Source: CAZDBA01 sp964503615
GTDB taxonomy: Bacteria; Planctomycetota; Planctomycetia; Pirellulales; Pirellulaceae
Assembly (NCBI GenBank): GCA_964503615.1
Contig: CAZDBA010000225.1
Span: forward strand, 1 to 5,588
Length of the DNA stretch: 5,588 nt
Reading direction: 5' to 3'
The position numbers and the translations under genes were made by a program. Shown piece after piece: positions 1-5,588 of the stretch; positions within the stretch are counted from its first letter, which is position 1; each line of letters opens with the position of its first letter. A model generated the notes under the pieces. The model saw only the letters and a program-made list of their open reading frames with translations. It was not told the origin of the DNA and ran no database searches.

Positions 1-50
1 GGACCTCGTCGTTATCAGCGACGCGCTCTAACCAACTGAGCTATACGCCC
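1..50 (-). tRNA. tRNA-Ile (anticodon GAU), 3' part cut off by the window start
   Basis: Read on the minus strand, this begins GGGCGTA (5' acceptor strand), then a D arm with GCTC/GAGC stem around AGTTGGTTA, then a perfect 5-bp anticodon stem CGTCG/CGACG enclosing the loop CTGATAA. The anticodon is GAT (plus-strand positions 14-16), which decodes AUC/AUU isoleucine. The variable loop starts AGGTCC at the window edge; the T arm and 3' acceptor strand lie outside. In many bacteria tRNA-Ile(GAU) sits in the spacer between 16S and 23S rRNA genes. Here the roughly 390 bases on its 5' side contain no rRNA but do contain a good promoter pointing into it, so it appears to be independently transcribed at its 5' end. 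Whether rRNA or another tRNA follows on its 3' side cannot be seen. Confidence 0.95.
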
Positions 51-56
51 GAAAAC

Positions 57-84
57 TCGCTTGTCGCTCGAAAGCGCCAAGCGA
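57..84 (-). other. Leader hairpin just upstream of the tRNA
   Basis: An inverted repeat has 12-nt arms (57-68 and 73-84) with one internal mismatch (T64 opposite C78) around the 4-nt centre CGAA (69-72). It lies between the predicted tRNA start site and the mature tRNA 5' end, ending 6 nt from the latter, so it would form in the precursor transcript. A role as a 5'-leader processing structure is plausible but inferred. No T-run follows it on either strand, so it is not an intrinsic terminator. Confidence 0.5.
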
Positions 85-101
85 ACTCTCAGAATCGCAG
101 T

Positions 102-129
102 ATTCTAAGTCTAGACTCAAAAGTGTCAA
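102..129 (-). promoter_or_regulatory. Sigma-70-type promoter for the tRNA-Ile
   Basis: On the minus strand a perfect TTGACA -35 box (plus-strand 124-129) is followed after 16 nt by TAGAAT (102-107), which matches TATAAT at five of six positions. A start site about 7 nt downstream would fall near position 95, giving a leader of about 45 nt before the tRNA 5' end at position 50. Orientation, spacing and distance all fit a stable-RNA promoter. No other TTGACA-like pair of this quality was found in the window. Confidence 0.75.
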
Positions 130-439
130 ACCGAGTTCGCCAAGATATCCAGATATTTCAGCGAGGCGGAATTGAGTGTGCAAACTGCTAGAAAGTGTTG
201 TTCGGCAATCACGCGAGTCAGGCTTAGCTCAATCGTAAAAATATCCACAAACATTGCGCAAACTAGCCTGTTTTCCAAGTTAAAGGGGTAGGACCAGAGT
301 TAAACCTTACAAATATCTTGCTACTGACCAGAAACGACTTTTCAACAATCGAAAAATGGATAGTCTAAAATTCTGTTGTCGACCTGAGTTACCTATAAGT
401 CCGGTCGCCCGACGAATTCTCTTAATGTCTGGACAAGAT

Positions 440-2338
440 ATGACAAACACCGGCCAAACCTCACGCCTTGCTAGAAACTCCGAATTGTTAGTTAGAGCGA
501 TCGTGTTTTCGATCGTTTTGGGGTACTTCCTCTCCTTCAGTGGTTCGGAGCTTTTGGGGCAAAACAACAGCGCTCAGAATGTCAAAATCGCCCTGACAAG
601 AATGCCAACCCAAAAAGGGATTGATGTTGATACGGTCGCACCGGCGGAATTCCCAAACTGTAAACAGGAAAGCAACGAGGAATTCTACAGCGGGAAAGGT
701 TTTATGATCGTCGGTCCCAGCCAGAATTTTCTACGCTTGTACATTCGTGAGGGCAGCGGAAGTCACTGGACCTTTTTTAAAGACAACGAGGAAGTCTATC
801 GCGAGATCGACACAGATGGTGATCGGCGTATCAACGAGTATCGCTGGATGGGCTCGGCGGGCTCACGATGGGGCATAGACAAAAATCAGGATGGGACGAT
901 CGACTCATGGAAAGCGATCTCTGCCGAAGACGTTGCCCAAGAAGCGTTCGAAGCGTTTCGCACCAAGGACAAAGCCAGGTTTCTGCGTCTGATGCTGAAG
1001 AACGACGACCTCCAACAACTTTCGCTGGGTTCCAAAGCCCAAAAGATTGTCGTGGACAAAGTCAACATGATGGCTAACGGTATTGGAAAAACACTCACCG
1101 CAGAAAGAAGCATCACTCGGGATTCAGAGTACCTGAGCATAAGTGGCTTGGGCGTTAGCGCAGTGCCGAAAGGCAAAATGGGATTAGGCAAAGACTTGGT
1201 CATTTATGACAACGCCGCTGCCATGTTCAAAAACGGCGACAAATTCCGCAGCATTCAGCTGGGCACCTTGGTCCAAGTCGGTGAGCGGTGGCGACTTCTG
1301 GAAATGCCTGTAGTTGCTGATGGTGAAGCAGTCAATGCAAATGGTGGTCTCTTCAGGAATCCAACACCTGACATCACACCGCAGCCACCAAACGAATTGA
1401 TGGCCGCCTATGAAAAGGCAGACAAAGCCCTCAAGACTGCGACCGGGAGAGCGAAAGAAGCAGCTCACAAACAACGATTCGATATCATGTTAAAGATTAT
1501 CGCCAAAAGTGAAGCAGAAGAAAAAAAGCTGTGGAACAACATGTTGGCCAGCGACGCTTCAATGTCATACTCATCCAAGGAATACAGCGGCGGAAAGAAA
1601 CTCTTACAGCTACTGTCCAAATCGGAGATTACCGAAGGCTATCACGACATGTTCGCTTGGGAGTTGGTTCGCTTGGAAGGTGTCGGGTCAGAAGACAACA
1701 TGGCGCTGCTGGATGGAATGGAACGGTTCGTTACTGCGTATCCTGATAGTGTCCACTCAAAAGAGGCCTACCGTCAGCTTGCTCTTTTTTCCGAGTTCGA
1801 TTCTTCGCCAGTAGAGACCTCTCTAAAATGGTACAAAGAATTGGTCGGCCGTTTTCCTGAAAGTACGGAAGGTCAGTTCGCTGAAGGAGCGATCCGTCGA
1901 TTGACCAGCCTCGACGAGTTGCTGGATTTCAACGGTGAAACGTTTACCAAGCAAAGATTTAGTTTGTCCGCTTACCGCGGCAAGCGAATGGTTGTTTTGC
2001 ATTATTGGTCCACTGTCGATCAACTAAGCCTTGCCGATTTCGAAGAATTAATCGCCTTGCGAGCCAAGTACAAGGATGAGTTGTCCATTATTGGCATCAA
2101 TGTGGACGATGAAATGGCCACCGCGACAGCATATTTAAAATCGGAACAACCAAACGCGAAATGGCCCAATTTGTGGGCAGAGGGCGGCCGAGAGCAAAGT
2201 CCGCTTGTGTTACAACTGGGGGTAATATCCGTCCCGACAACGATCTTGATAAACAAAAGAGGCGAAGTTGTCGAAAACGAGATAACCGTGTCAGAGCTTG
2301 ACCGGGAGATCTACCGGCTAAAACGTCGAGAAAGATAA
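440..2338 (+). CDS. Exported thioredoxin-like (TlpA/redoxin-fold) protein lacking the catalytic cysteines
   Basis: Paralogue of the next gene. From ATG 440 (632 aa) it has a basic n-region and hydrophobic segment (about residues 20-34), with likely signal cleavage or an anchor near LLG-Q (about 40), so it should act in the envelope. Then come a conserved 'QKGID(x)D' block with the protein's only cysteine (C74), aspartate-rich Ca-binding-like loops at about 124-135 and 147-158, a charged helical stretch (about 320-370), TPR-like helices (about 427-500) and a C-terminal thioredoxin-like domain (about 505-632). At the CxxC position it reads D-Q-L-S (527-530) after YWST; the cis-proline in S-V-P-T (P599) is kept. 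Disulfide chemistry is therefore unlikely, and a binding or structural role is inferred. An in-frame ATG at 356 gives 660 aa but puts the hydrophobic segment near residue 48. ATG 440 is preferred for signal placement and a weak GGA at 431-433. Function and substrate are unknown. Confidence 0.85.
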   Translation: MTNTGQTSRLARNSELLVRAIVFSIVLGYFLSFSGSELLGQNNSAQNVKIALTRMPTQKGIDVDTVAPAEFPNCKQESNEEFYSGKGFMIVGPSQNFLRLYIREGSGSHWTFFKDNEEVYREIDTDGDRRINEYRWMGSAGSRWGIDKNQDGTIDSWKAISAEDVAQEAFEAFRTKDKARFLRLMLKNDDLQQLSLGSKAQKIVVDKVNMMANGIGKTLTAERSITRDSEYLSISGLGVSAVPKGKMGLGKDLVIYDNAAAMFKNGDKFRSIQLGTLVQVGERWRLLEMPVVADGEAVNANGGLFRNPTPDITPQPPNELMAAYEKADKALKTATGRAKEAAHKQRFDIMLKIIAKSEAEEKKLWNNMLASDASMSYSSKEYSGGKKLLQLLSKSEITEGYHDMFAWELVRLEGVGSEDNMALLDGMERFVTAYPDSVHSKEAYRQLALFSEFDSSPVETSLKWYKELVGRFPESTEGQFAEGAIRRLTSLDELLDFNGETFTKQRFSLSAYRGKRMVVLHYWSTVDQLSLADFEELIALRAKYKDELSIIGINVDDEMATATAYLKSEQPNAKWPNLWAEGGREQSPLVLQLGVISVPTTILINKRGEVVENEITVSELDREIYRLKRRER

Positions 2339-2342
2339 ATTG

Positions 2343-2348
2343 AAGGGG
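2343..2348 (+). promoter_or_regulatory. Ribosome binding site that fixes the start of the second paralogue
   Basis: AAGGGG lies 6 nt upstream of ATG 2355, ideal Shine-Dalgarno spacing. The alternative in-frame TTG at 2340 sits upstream of this site and would encode only five extra residues (MKGLK), so it is very unlikely to be the true start. Confidence 0.75.
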
Positions 2349-2354
2349 TTGAAA

Positions 2355-4340
2355 ATGAAATTTAGCACTATCAAAGCACTTGCAGTGCTATCACTTTTCG
2401 CAGTTTGCCTTTCGCCGGTATCCGCCCGCGCGCAGGAAAATCCGGACTTGGCCAAAATCAAACAGGCCTTAAAGCTATCGCCCCGACAGAAGGGAATTGA
2501 TTTCGATTCGCCTGATGCGAACCAAGTGAACGATTGCCAGATCGCTCGTGCAAAGGAAACCTATGGTGTTCCTGGTTGGTTGGTCTATGACAACACGAAC
2601 CGTTTGATTCGTGTCTTTCTGGACAAAAACGAAGACGGTGATCTCGACCAGTGGTCGTATTACAAAAATGGGATCGAAGTCTATCGCGATCTGGATTCTA
2701 ACTTTGACAAAAAGAAAGATCAGTATCGCTGGATGGGCAGCGCGGGAATTCGATGGGGAATCGACAGCAATCAAGACGGTTCGATCGACGCTTGGAAAGC
2801 GATCTCCGCAGAAGAGGTCTCCGAAGAAGTCTTTTTCGCGTTTCAAACAAACGACGTTAAGCGATTTGAACGATTGTTGATCACCTCCAGCGAGCTGAAA
2901 GAAATGCAGTTGGGAAAGCGGATGTATGACATTGTCAGCAAGAGCGTTGCCAACGCACGAACCAGTTTTCCCAAAATCGCACGTGCTCAACGCTCTTTGA
3001 CCAAAGCAAGTGAGTTCGTTGACTTTGGAGGCGCACGACCTGCCCTTGTCCCAGCTGGACGCGAGAACATCGAGCAGGATGTCATTGTTTATGACAATGC
3101 TCAGACCCTTTTCGAAACTGGCAGCAAGTATGGCCAGATTTCGTTGGGCACCGTTGTTCAAGTGGGCAACAACTGGCGTGTCTTGGAAGCGCCTGAGTTT
3201 ATGAATCGAGCCAAACCCGTTACTAACGGTAGCTTGTTCTTCCCCATGCAGACGATTTCTCCTCTGGTCGTCGACGGAGATGATCGTAATCCTGTAAGTG
3301 ACAAGCTCGGCAAAATGTTCGAACAGTACGAAATGCTTGAGAAGAAACTTTCTGGTGCCAAAGCAGGCGCAGCGACATCAAAACTTCAAAAGCAGCGAGC
3401 ACAGTTGTTCGTAGCGATGATTACCGAGCAAACGGGTGAAGAAGATCGTAAAAACTGGTTGCGTCAAATGTCGGACACCGTTTCCAGTGCTTACCAACAG
3501 GGGCTTTTCCCTCAGGGGCTTGAGTTTCTGGAAGCTTATCTCAAGACTGAGAAGAGCAAGAGAAGCCTGGTCGGAATGGACTACGTCGAATATCGAGTGA
3601 TTCAATCTCGTAGCCACAAGGGACTTCAGGGCAACAGCCGCGATCGAGCGGAAGCGAACGATCGCTACATGGAGAATCTGGAAGACTACGTTGTCGATTA
3701 TCCAAGAGGAGAGTTTACAGCAGATGCTTTCATGCAGCTTGCTCTGTTTGCAGAAGTATCAGACGATCGTGACAGTGTCGAACAGGCGACAGGTTGGTAC
3801 CAAAAGGTTGTCAAAGGCTTTCCCGAATCCAATGAAGCCTTAAAAGCGTCTGGTGCAATCAAACGATTGAACTCAATCGGCAAAGTTGTAGAGTTTCGTA
3901 CGCCTGTCTTGAATAGCAACAGTACGTTCGATCTTCGCGCCTATGCGGGAAAGAAAATGGTCGTCATCCACTATTGGGCGACATGGTGCGATGCTTGTGT
4001 TGAGGATTTTGATGAGCTCAAGCGTTTGAAAGCCAAGTTTAAAGACGAGCTTTCGGTTATCGGTGCAAACGTCGATGAAGATTCCTCAAAGGTCGTCGAG
4101 TTTCTTCGCGGCAAGGGCGTTACTTGGCCACAACTTTGGGGCGAAGGCGGTTTGGACGGCAGCGAAGTCGCCACTCAACTGGGTGTCACCACATTGCCTC
4201 TGACGATTCTTATCGACAAAGATGGCAAGGTTCTGGAAAACGAAGCCACCGTAAACGATCTCGATCGGGACATCACGAGAGCGATTCGTAACCAGTCGAA
4301 ATCGGCTGCGAACAATCGAGGTGGTACTCGCCGAAACTAG
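2355..4340 (+). CDS. Exported TlpA-like thioredoxin-domain protein with a CDAC active site
   Basis: A 661-aa protein begins with a classical signal peptide (hydrophobic core to about residue 22, cleavage after A-R-A near 27), so it is exported. The mature part has a 'QKGID(x)D' block with a conserved cysteine (C61), three aspartate-rich loops starting at D90, D114 and D137 (EF-hand/TSP3-like; the middle one is degenerate), a charged helical stretch (about 315-372), TPR-like helices (about 439-515) and a C-terminal TlpA/redoxin domain (about 520-645). The active site is W-C-D-A-C (C545, C548) after HYWAT, with cis-proline P615 in T-L-P-L. TlpA-type proteins exchange thiols and disulfides with envelope partners; here alanine replaces the proline usual before the second cysteine, so the redox potential may differ. 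The gene starts 16 nt after the upstream paralogue's stop, implying one transcript, and is followed by a terminator. The C-terminus is basic and Asn/Arg-rich. The substrate cannot be inferred. Confidence 0.92.
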   Translation: MKFSTIKALAVLSLFAVCLSPVSARAQENPDLAKIKQALKLSPRQKGIDFDSPDANQVNDCQIARAKETYGVPGWLVYDNTNRLIRVFLDKNEDGDLDQWSYYKNGIEVYRDLDSNFDKKKDQYRWMGSAGIRWGIDSNQDGSIDAWKAISAEEVSEEVFFAFQTNDVKRFERLLITSSELKEMQLGKRMYDIVSKSVANARTSFPKIARAQRSLTKASEFVDFGGARPALVPAGRENIEQDVIVYDNAQTLFETGSKYGQISLGTVVQVGNNWRVLEAPEFMNRAKPVTNGSLFFPMQTISPLVVDGDDRNPVSDKLGKMFEQYEMLEKKLSGAKAGAATSKLQKQRAQLFVAMITEQTGEEDRKNWLRQMSDTVSSAYQQGLFPQGLEFLEAYLKTEKSKRSLVGMDYVEYRVIQSRSHKGLQGNSRDRAEANDRYMENLEDYVVDYPRGEFTADAFMQLALFAEVSDDRDSVEQATGWYQKVVKGFPESNEALKASGAIKRLNSIGKVVEFRTPVLNSNSTFDLRAYAGKKMVVIHYWATWCDACVEDFDELKRLKAKFKDELSVIGANVDEDSSKVVEFLRGKGVTWPQLWGEGGLDGSEVATQLGVTTLPLTILIDKDGKVLENEATVNDLDRDITRAIRNQSKSAANNRGGTRRN

Positions 4341-4343
4341 TGG

Positions 4344-4451
4344 TCGGATACTAGCTAGTGTTGATGGAACGCTTTTAACGCAAATCGTATGCAAGATCGC
4401 TTTGCTCAAAGCGGCAGTCAAGCTTGGATGATTATCCGTCCAAGTCCAAGT
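4344..4451 (+). pseudogene. Decayed partial copy of a segment of the downstream secreted-protein gene
   Basis: Positions 4381-4442 match 5160-5221 inside the third gene at 53 of 62 bases without gaps, a constant offset of 779 nt. In the frame starting at 4383 it reads N-R-M-Q-D-R-F-A-Q-S-G, then a central A-W-M, ending I-I-R-P; 16 of 20 residues match residues 131-150 of the third gene. Weaker similarity continues upstream: A-S-V-D-G-T at 4354-4371 against A-T-N-D-D-G-T. It shows one missing codon and a net one-base deletion near 4376, which breaks the frame. A TGA at 4362-4364 precedes the matching frame and a TGA at 4500-4502 ends it. Similarity fades after about 4451, just before the terminator. 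No start codon or ribosome binding site serves it, so it is a remnant. The upstream limit (4344, where TCGGA also matches) is uncertain. Confidence 0.7.
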
Positions 4452-4465
4452 GATATAAAAAGATA

Positions 4466-4500
4466 TACGCTCGTGGTTCAAAGAATCACGGGCGTTTTTT
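4466..4500 (+). terminator. Rho-independent terminator of the thioredoxin-like gene pair
   Basis: The arms 4467-4479 and 4483-4495 pair along 13 positions (eleven Watson-Crick, two G-U wobbles) around the 3-nt loop AAA. An extra A4466-T4496 pair is possible. A T-run follows (4496-4500). The stem starts about 125 nt after the stop of the second paralogue and lies within the end of the relic reading frame. An A-run at 4457-4461 on the other side could allow some activity in the reverse direction, but no minus-strand gene needs it. Confidence 0.85.
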
Positions 4501-4616
4501 GATTTAACACTGCTAACAAAGCAATTAGCAACGTTAGCCTCGCAACAATCGCTCTCGACTTTGCTTGCCTTGCGCGTTTTCAACGGCTCGAAACTTAGTC
4601 GAATATGTTAAAAATC

Positions 4617-4645
4617 TTGCAAAACCTCCGGCGAGCGTTAATAAT
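4617..4645 (+). promoter_or_regulatory. Candidate promoter of the secreted-protein gene
   Basis: TTGCAA (4617-4622, four of six matches to TTGACA) is separated by 17 nt from AATAAT (4640-4645, five of six matches to TATAAT). The predicted start site would fall near 4652, giving an untranslated leader of about 120 nt before ATG 4772. It lies downstream of the terminator, as expected for an independent unit. The -35 match is modest, so this is a candidate only. Confidence 0.45.
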
Positions 4646-4658
4646 GCAGACAGTCTGC
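4646..4658. promoter_or_regulatory. Palindrome at the predicted start site, possible operator
   Basis: GCAGAC and GTCTGC form a perfect 6-bp inverted repeat around a single A (4652). It begins directly after the candidate -10 box and is centred on the predicted transcription start, a typical place for a repressor site. The short centre makes an RNA hairpin unlikely. No regulator gene is visible in the window, so the operator role is inferred. Confidence 0.35.
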
Positions 4659-4759
4659 GAAGGCTCAAAATTAACCCAAAGACCAAATCTCTGTTTGATA
4701 AGCCTAATCTTGCGACTTGGTTTCTCTTTTGATTTCGAAATTTAATTCCACTTTACAAC

Positions 4760-4764
4760 GAGGG
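4760..4764 (+). promoter_or_regulatory. Ribosome binding site of the secreted-protein gene
   Basis: GAGGG lies 7 nt upstream of ATG 4772 and fixes this ATG as the start of the last gene. The codons that follow encode a clear signal peptide. Confidence 0.75.
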
Positions 4765-4771
4765 TAAATTG

Positions 4772-5588
4772 ATGAAAGCGAATTTTTATTTTTGCATTGT
4801 TCAAAAAACACTTACTTATCTTTTGGTCGCTGCAGTGTTGTTAGCATGCTCGACTGCCAATGCCTTCCAGAATCAAATTTATTTTGAGGGCTTCGACGGA
4901 GGAACTGGCGCGCCTTTGCATAGCACGACAGACGACTTTGCCAGTGAGCCATGGATAGCAAATGGCTTTGCGACCGACAACGGAGTTTTGAATGTTGGTC
5001 CTGACAACTTGGAAGGCGCTGCGACATTGCCACTTACTTTAGTTGCCGACACTACATACACCGTCGAAATGGATGTGACCAGTAATGCTGCCGAATGGGT
5101 AGGCATTGGATTCTCGGAAAATCCACCCGCTACTAACGATGACGGAACGATTATGAACCCAAATCGTCCACAAGATCGCTTTGCTCAAAGTGGTGGCCGA
5201 GCTTGGATGCTTATCCGTCCAGGTGAAGTTGGGCCTACCGCACTCGGCATGCAAGTTGAGGTTTTCGGCGGTGGTAATATGCCTGGTTCCGGTACCGCAA
5301 ATGTAATTACCGATAGCAACACCGATTTTTCCGGCCCCACCGCTGTTACAAGAACACTTACAGTAGTTCTGACTACAGCTTCAACTGGATTTACAGCCGA
5401 CTTCCTAATCGACGGAGTTTCACAGACAATGGGACCTCAACCTTTGTTTGAGGACAGTGCCGCTATGATTCCATTGACTGACCTTACACTGATAGACAAT
5501 GTAGGTTTTACATGGGAGGGGCAGTCACCCGGAGGTGTAGCTGGAGCGATCACTGTCGACAATTTCTGTGTGTCAGATGACAGCACTC
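4772..5588 (+). CDS. Exported, probably beta-sandwich (concanavalin/LamG-like) surface protein, 3' end beyond the window
   Basis: The frame stays open from ATG 4772 to the window end (272 codons seen). A signal peptide has a hydrophobic core at about residues 14-26 and likely cleavage after A-N-A (31); a cysteine at 26 after V-L-L-A gives a weak lipobox alternative. The visible mature part is rich in Asp, Thr, Gly and short beta-prone stretches. It opens with I-Y-F-E-G-F-D and closes with I-T-V-D-N-F, the start and end pattern of jelly-roll domains in secreted planctomycete proteins. It has no lysine and five arginines, so it is acidic. Catalytic residues are not recognised; a carbohydrate- or surface-binding role is a guess. 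Such proteins often continue into a dockerin-like or PEP-CTERM tail, which would lie outside. A degraded copy of residues 131-150 lies upstream at 4383-4442. It has its own candidate promoter, separate from the thioredoxin-like pair. Confidence 0.85.
   Translation, partial: MKANFYFCIVQKTLTYLLVAAVLLACSTANAFQNQIYFEGFDGGTGAPLHSTTDDFASEPWIANGFATDNGVLNVGPDNLEGAATLPLTLVADTTYTVEMDVTSNAAEWVGIGFSENPPATNDDGTIMNPNRPQDRFAQSGGRAWMLIRPGEVGPTALGMQVEVFGGGNMPGSGTANVITDSNTDFSGPTAVTRTLTVVLTTASTGFTADFLIDGVSQTMGPQPLFEDSAAMIPLTDLTLIDNVGFTWEGQSPGGVAGAITVDNFCVSDDST

Larger units (their letters stand above)
51..439. other. Intergenic region between the divergent tRNA-Ile and the first thioredoxin-like gene
   Basis: This gap holds the tRNA promoter and leader hairpin described separately. 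The remaining part, about 130-439, shows no convincing ORF on either strand. I found no confident -35/-10 pair for the plus-strand gene; several AT-rich hexamers occur between 230 and 320 but none with good spacing. An 8-bp palindrome TTGCGCAA lies at 254-261. An in-frame ATG at 356 would extend the downstream gene into this region, but the codons between 356 and 439 (including TTA, CTA and ATA) look unlike the rest of the gene. Confidence 0.5.
4341..4771. other. Intergenic region between the thioredoxin-like pair and the secreted-protein gene
   Basis: From left to right this holds a 10-bp palindrome ACTAGCTAGT (4350-4359), the gene remnant, the terminator, short inverted repeats TGCTAA/TTAGCA (4511-4516 and 4525-4530), the candidate promoter and palindrome, and a second 10-bp palindrome ATTTCGAAAT (4732-4741) in the leader of the third gene. 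No intact small gene with a ribosome binding site was found on either strand. Confidence 0.6.

Noticed and set aside
241..249. DnaA-box-like ATATCCACA
   Set aside because: It is one mismatch from TTATCCACA and occurs singly, with no cluster, AT-rich unwinding region or dnaA/dnaN neighbour, so it does not indicate an origin.
356..439. N-terminal extension of the first thioredoxin-like gene from ATG 356
   Set aside because: It has no ribosome binding site and unusual codons, and it would push the signal hydrophobic segment to about residue 48. The 440 start is favoured, though 356 cannot be excluded.
2475..3161. Minus-strand open frame of 228 codons opposite the second thioredoxin-like gene
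   Set aside because: It lies wholly antisense to a gene with clear domain signatures. Its translation has no recognisable motif and there is no ribosome binding site, so it is a shadow of the plus-strand coding pattern.
4336..4359. Repeated ACTAG/CTAGTG words around the end of the second gene, resembling a target-site duplication
   Set aside because: The words are only 5-6 bases and lie within a palindromic stretch. No transposase or terminal inverted repeats accompany them.
4086..4583. Minus-strand open frame of 165 codons spanning the end of the second gene and the intergenic region
   Set aside because: It crosses the terminator and the end of the sense gene. Its apparent similarity to another minus-strand frame at 5039-5254 is only the antisense reading of the duplicated segment.

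Overview
The window looks like a chromosomal segment of a planctomycete, most likely in the Pirellulales. The main reason is the tandem pair of large exported proteins. They combine a 'QKGID(x)D' N-terminus, aspartate-rich Ca-binding-like loops around a 'RWGID(x)NQDG' motif, a helical/TPR-like middle and a C-terminal TlpA/redoxin domain, an architecture I associate with planctomycete genomes. This is recalled family knowledge, not a search result. Base composition is moderate (roughly half G+C by eye).

Layout. Positions 1-50 hold the 5' two thirds of a minus-strand tRNA-Ile(GAU), cut by the window edge, with its own promoter at 102-129 and a hairpin in the leader. No 16S gene lies 5' of it, so it is not in the usual 16S-tRNA-23S spacer as far as can be seen. 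Two paralogous plus-strand genes follow (about 440-2338 and 2355-4340), separated by 16 nt and probably co-transcribed. They end at a strong Rho-independent terminator (4466-4500). The 431-nt gap before the third gene also holds a decayed partial copy of a segment of that third gene (about 4344-4451), plus a candidate promoter with a palindrome at its predicted start site (4617-4658). The third gene (4772 to beyond the window) encodes an exported, lysine-free, probably beta-sandwich protein, and is truncated by the window end.

How the genes may work together. The downstream member of the pair keeps a CxxC (C-D-A-C) thioredoxin site, while the upstream member has Asp and Ser at the two cysteine positions but retains the rest of the fold, including the cis-proline. 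The pair is therefore best read as one potentially redox-active and one redox-dead envelope thioredoxin-like protein made from one transcript. Substrate and partners cannot be inferred from the window. The third gene appears to be an independent transcription unit for a cell-surface or secreted protein. I see no mobile element, CRISPR array or recognisable defence system.
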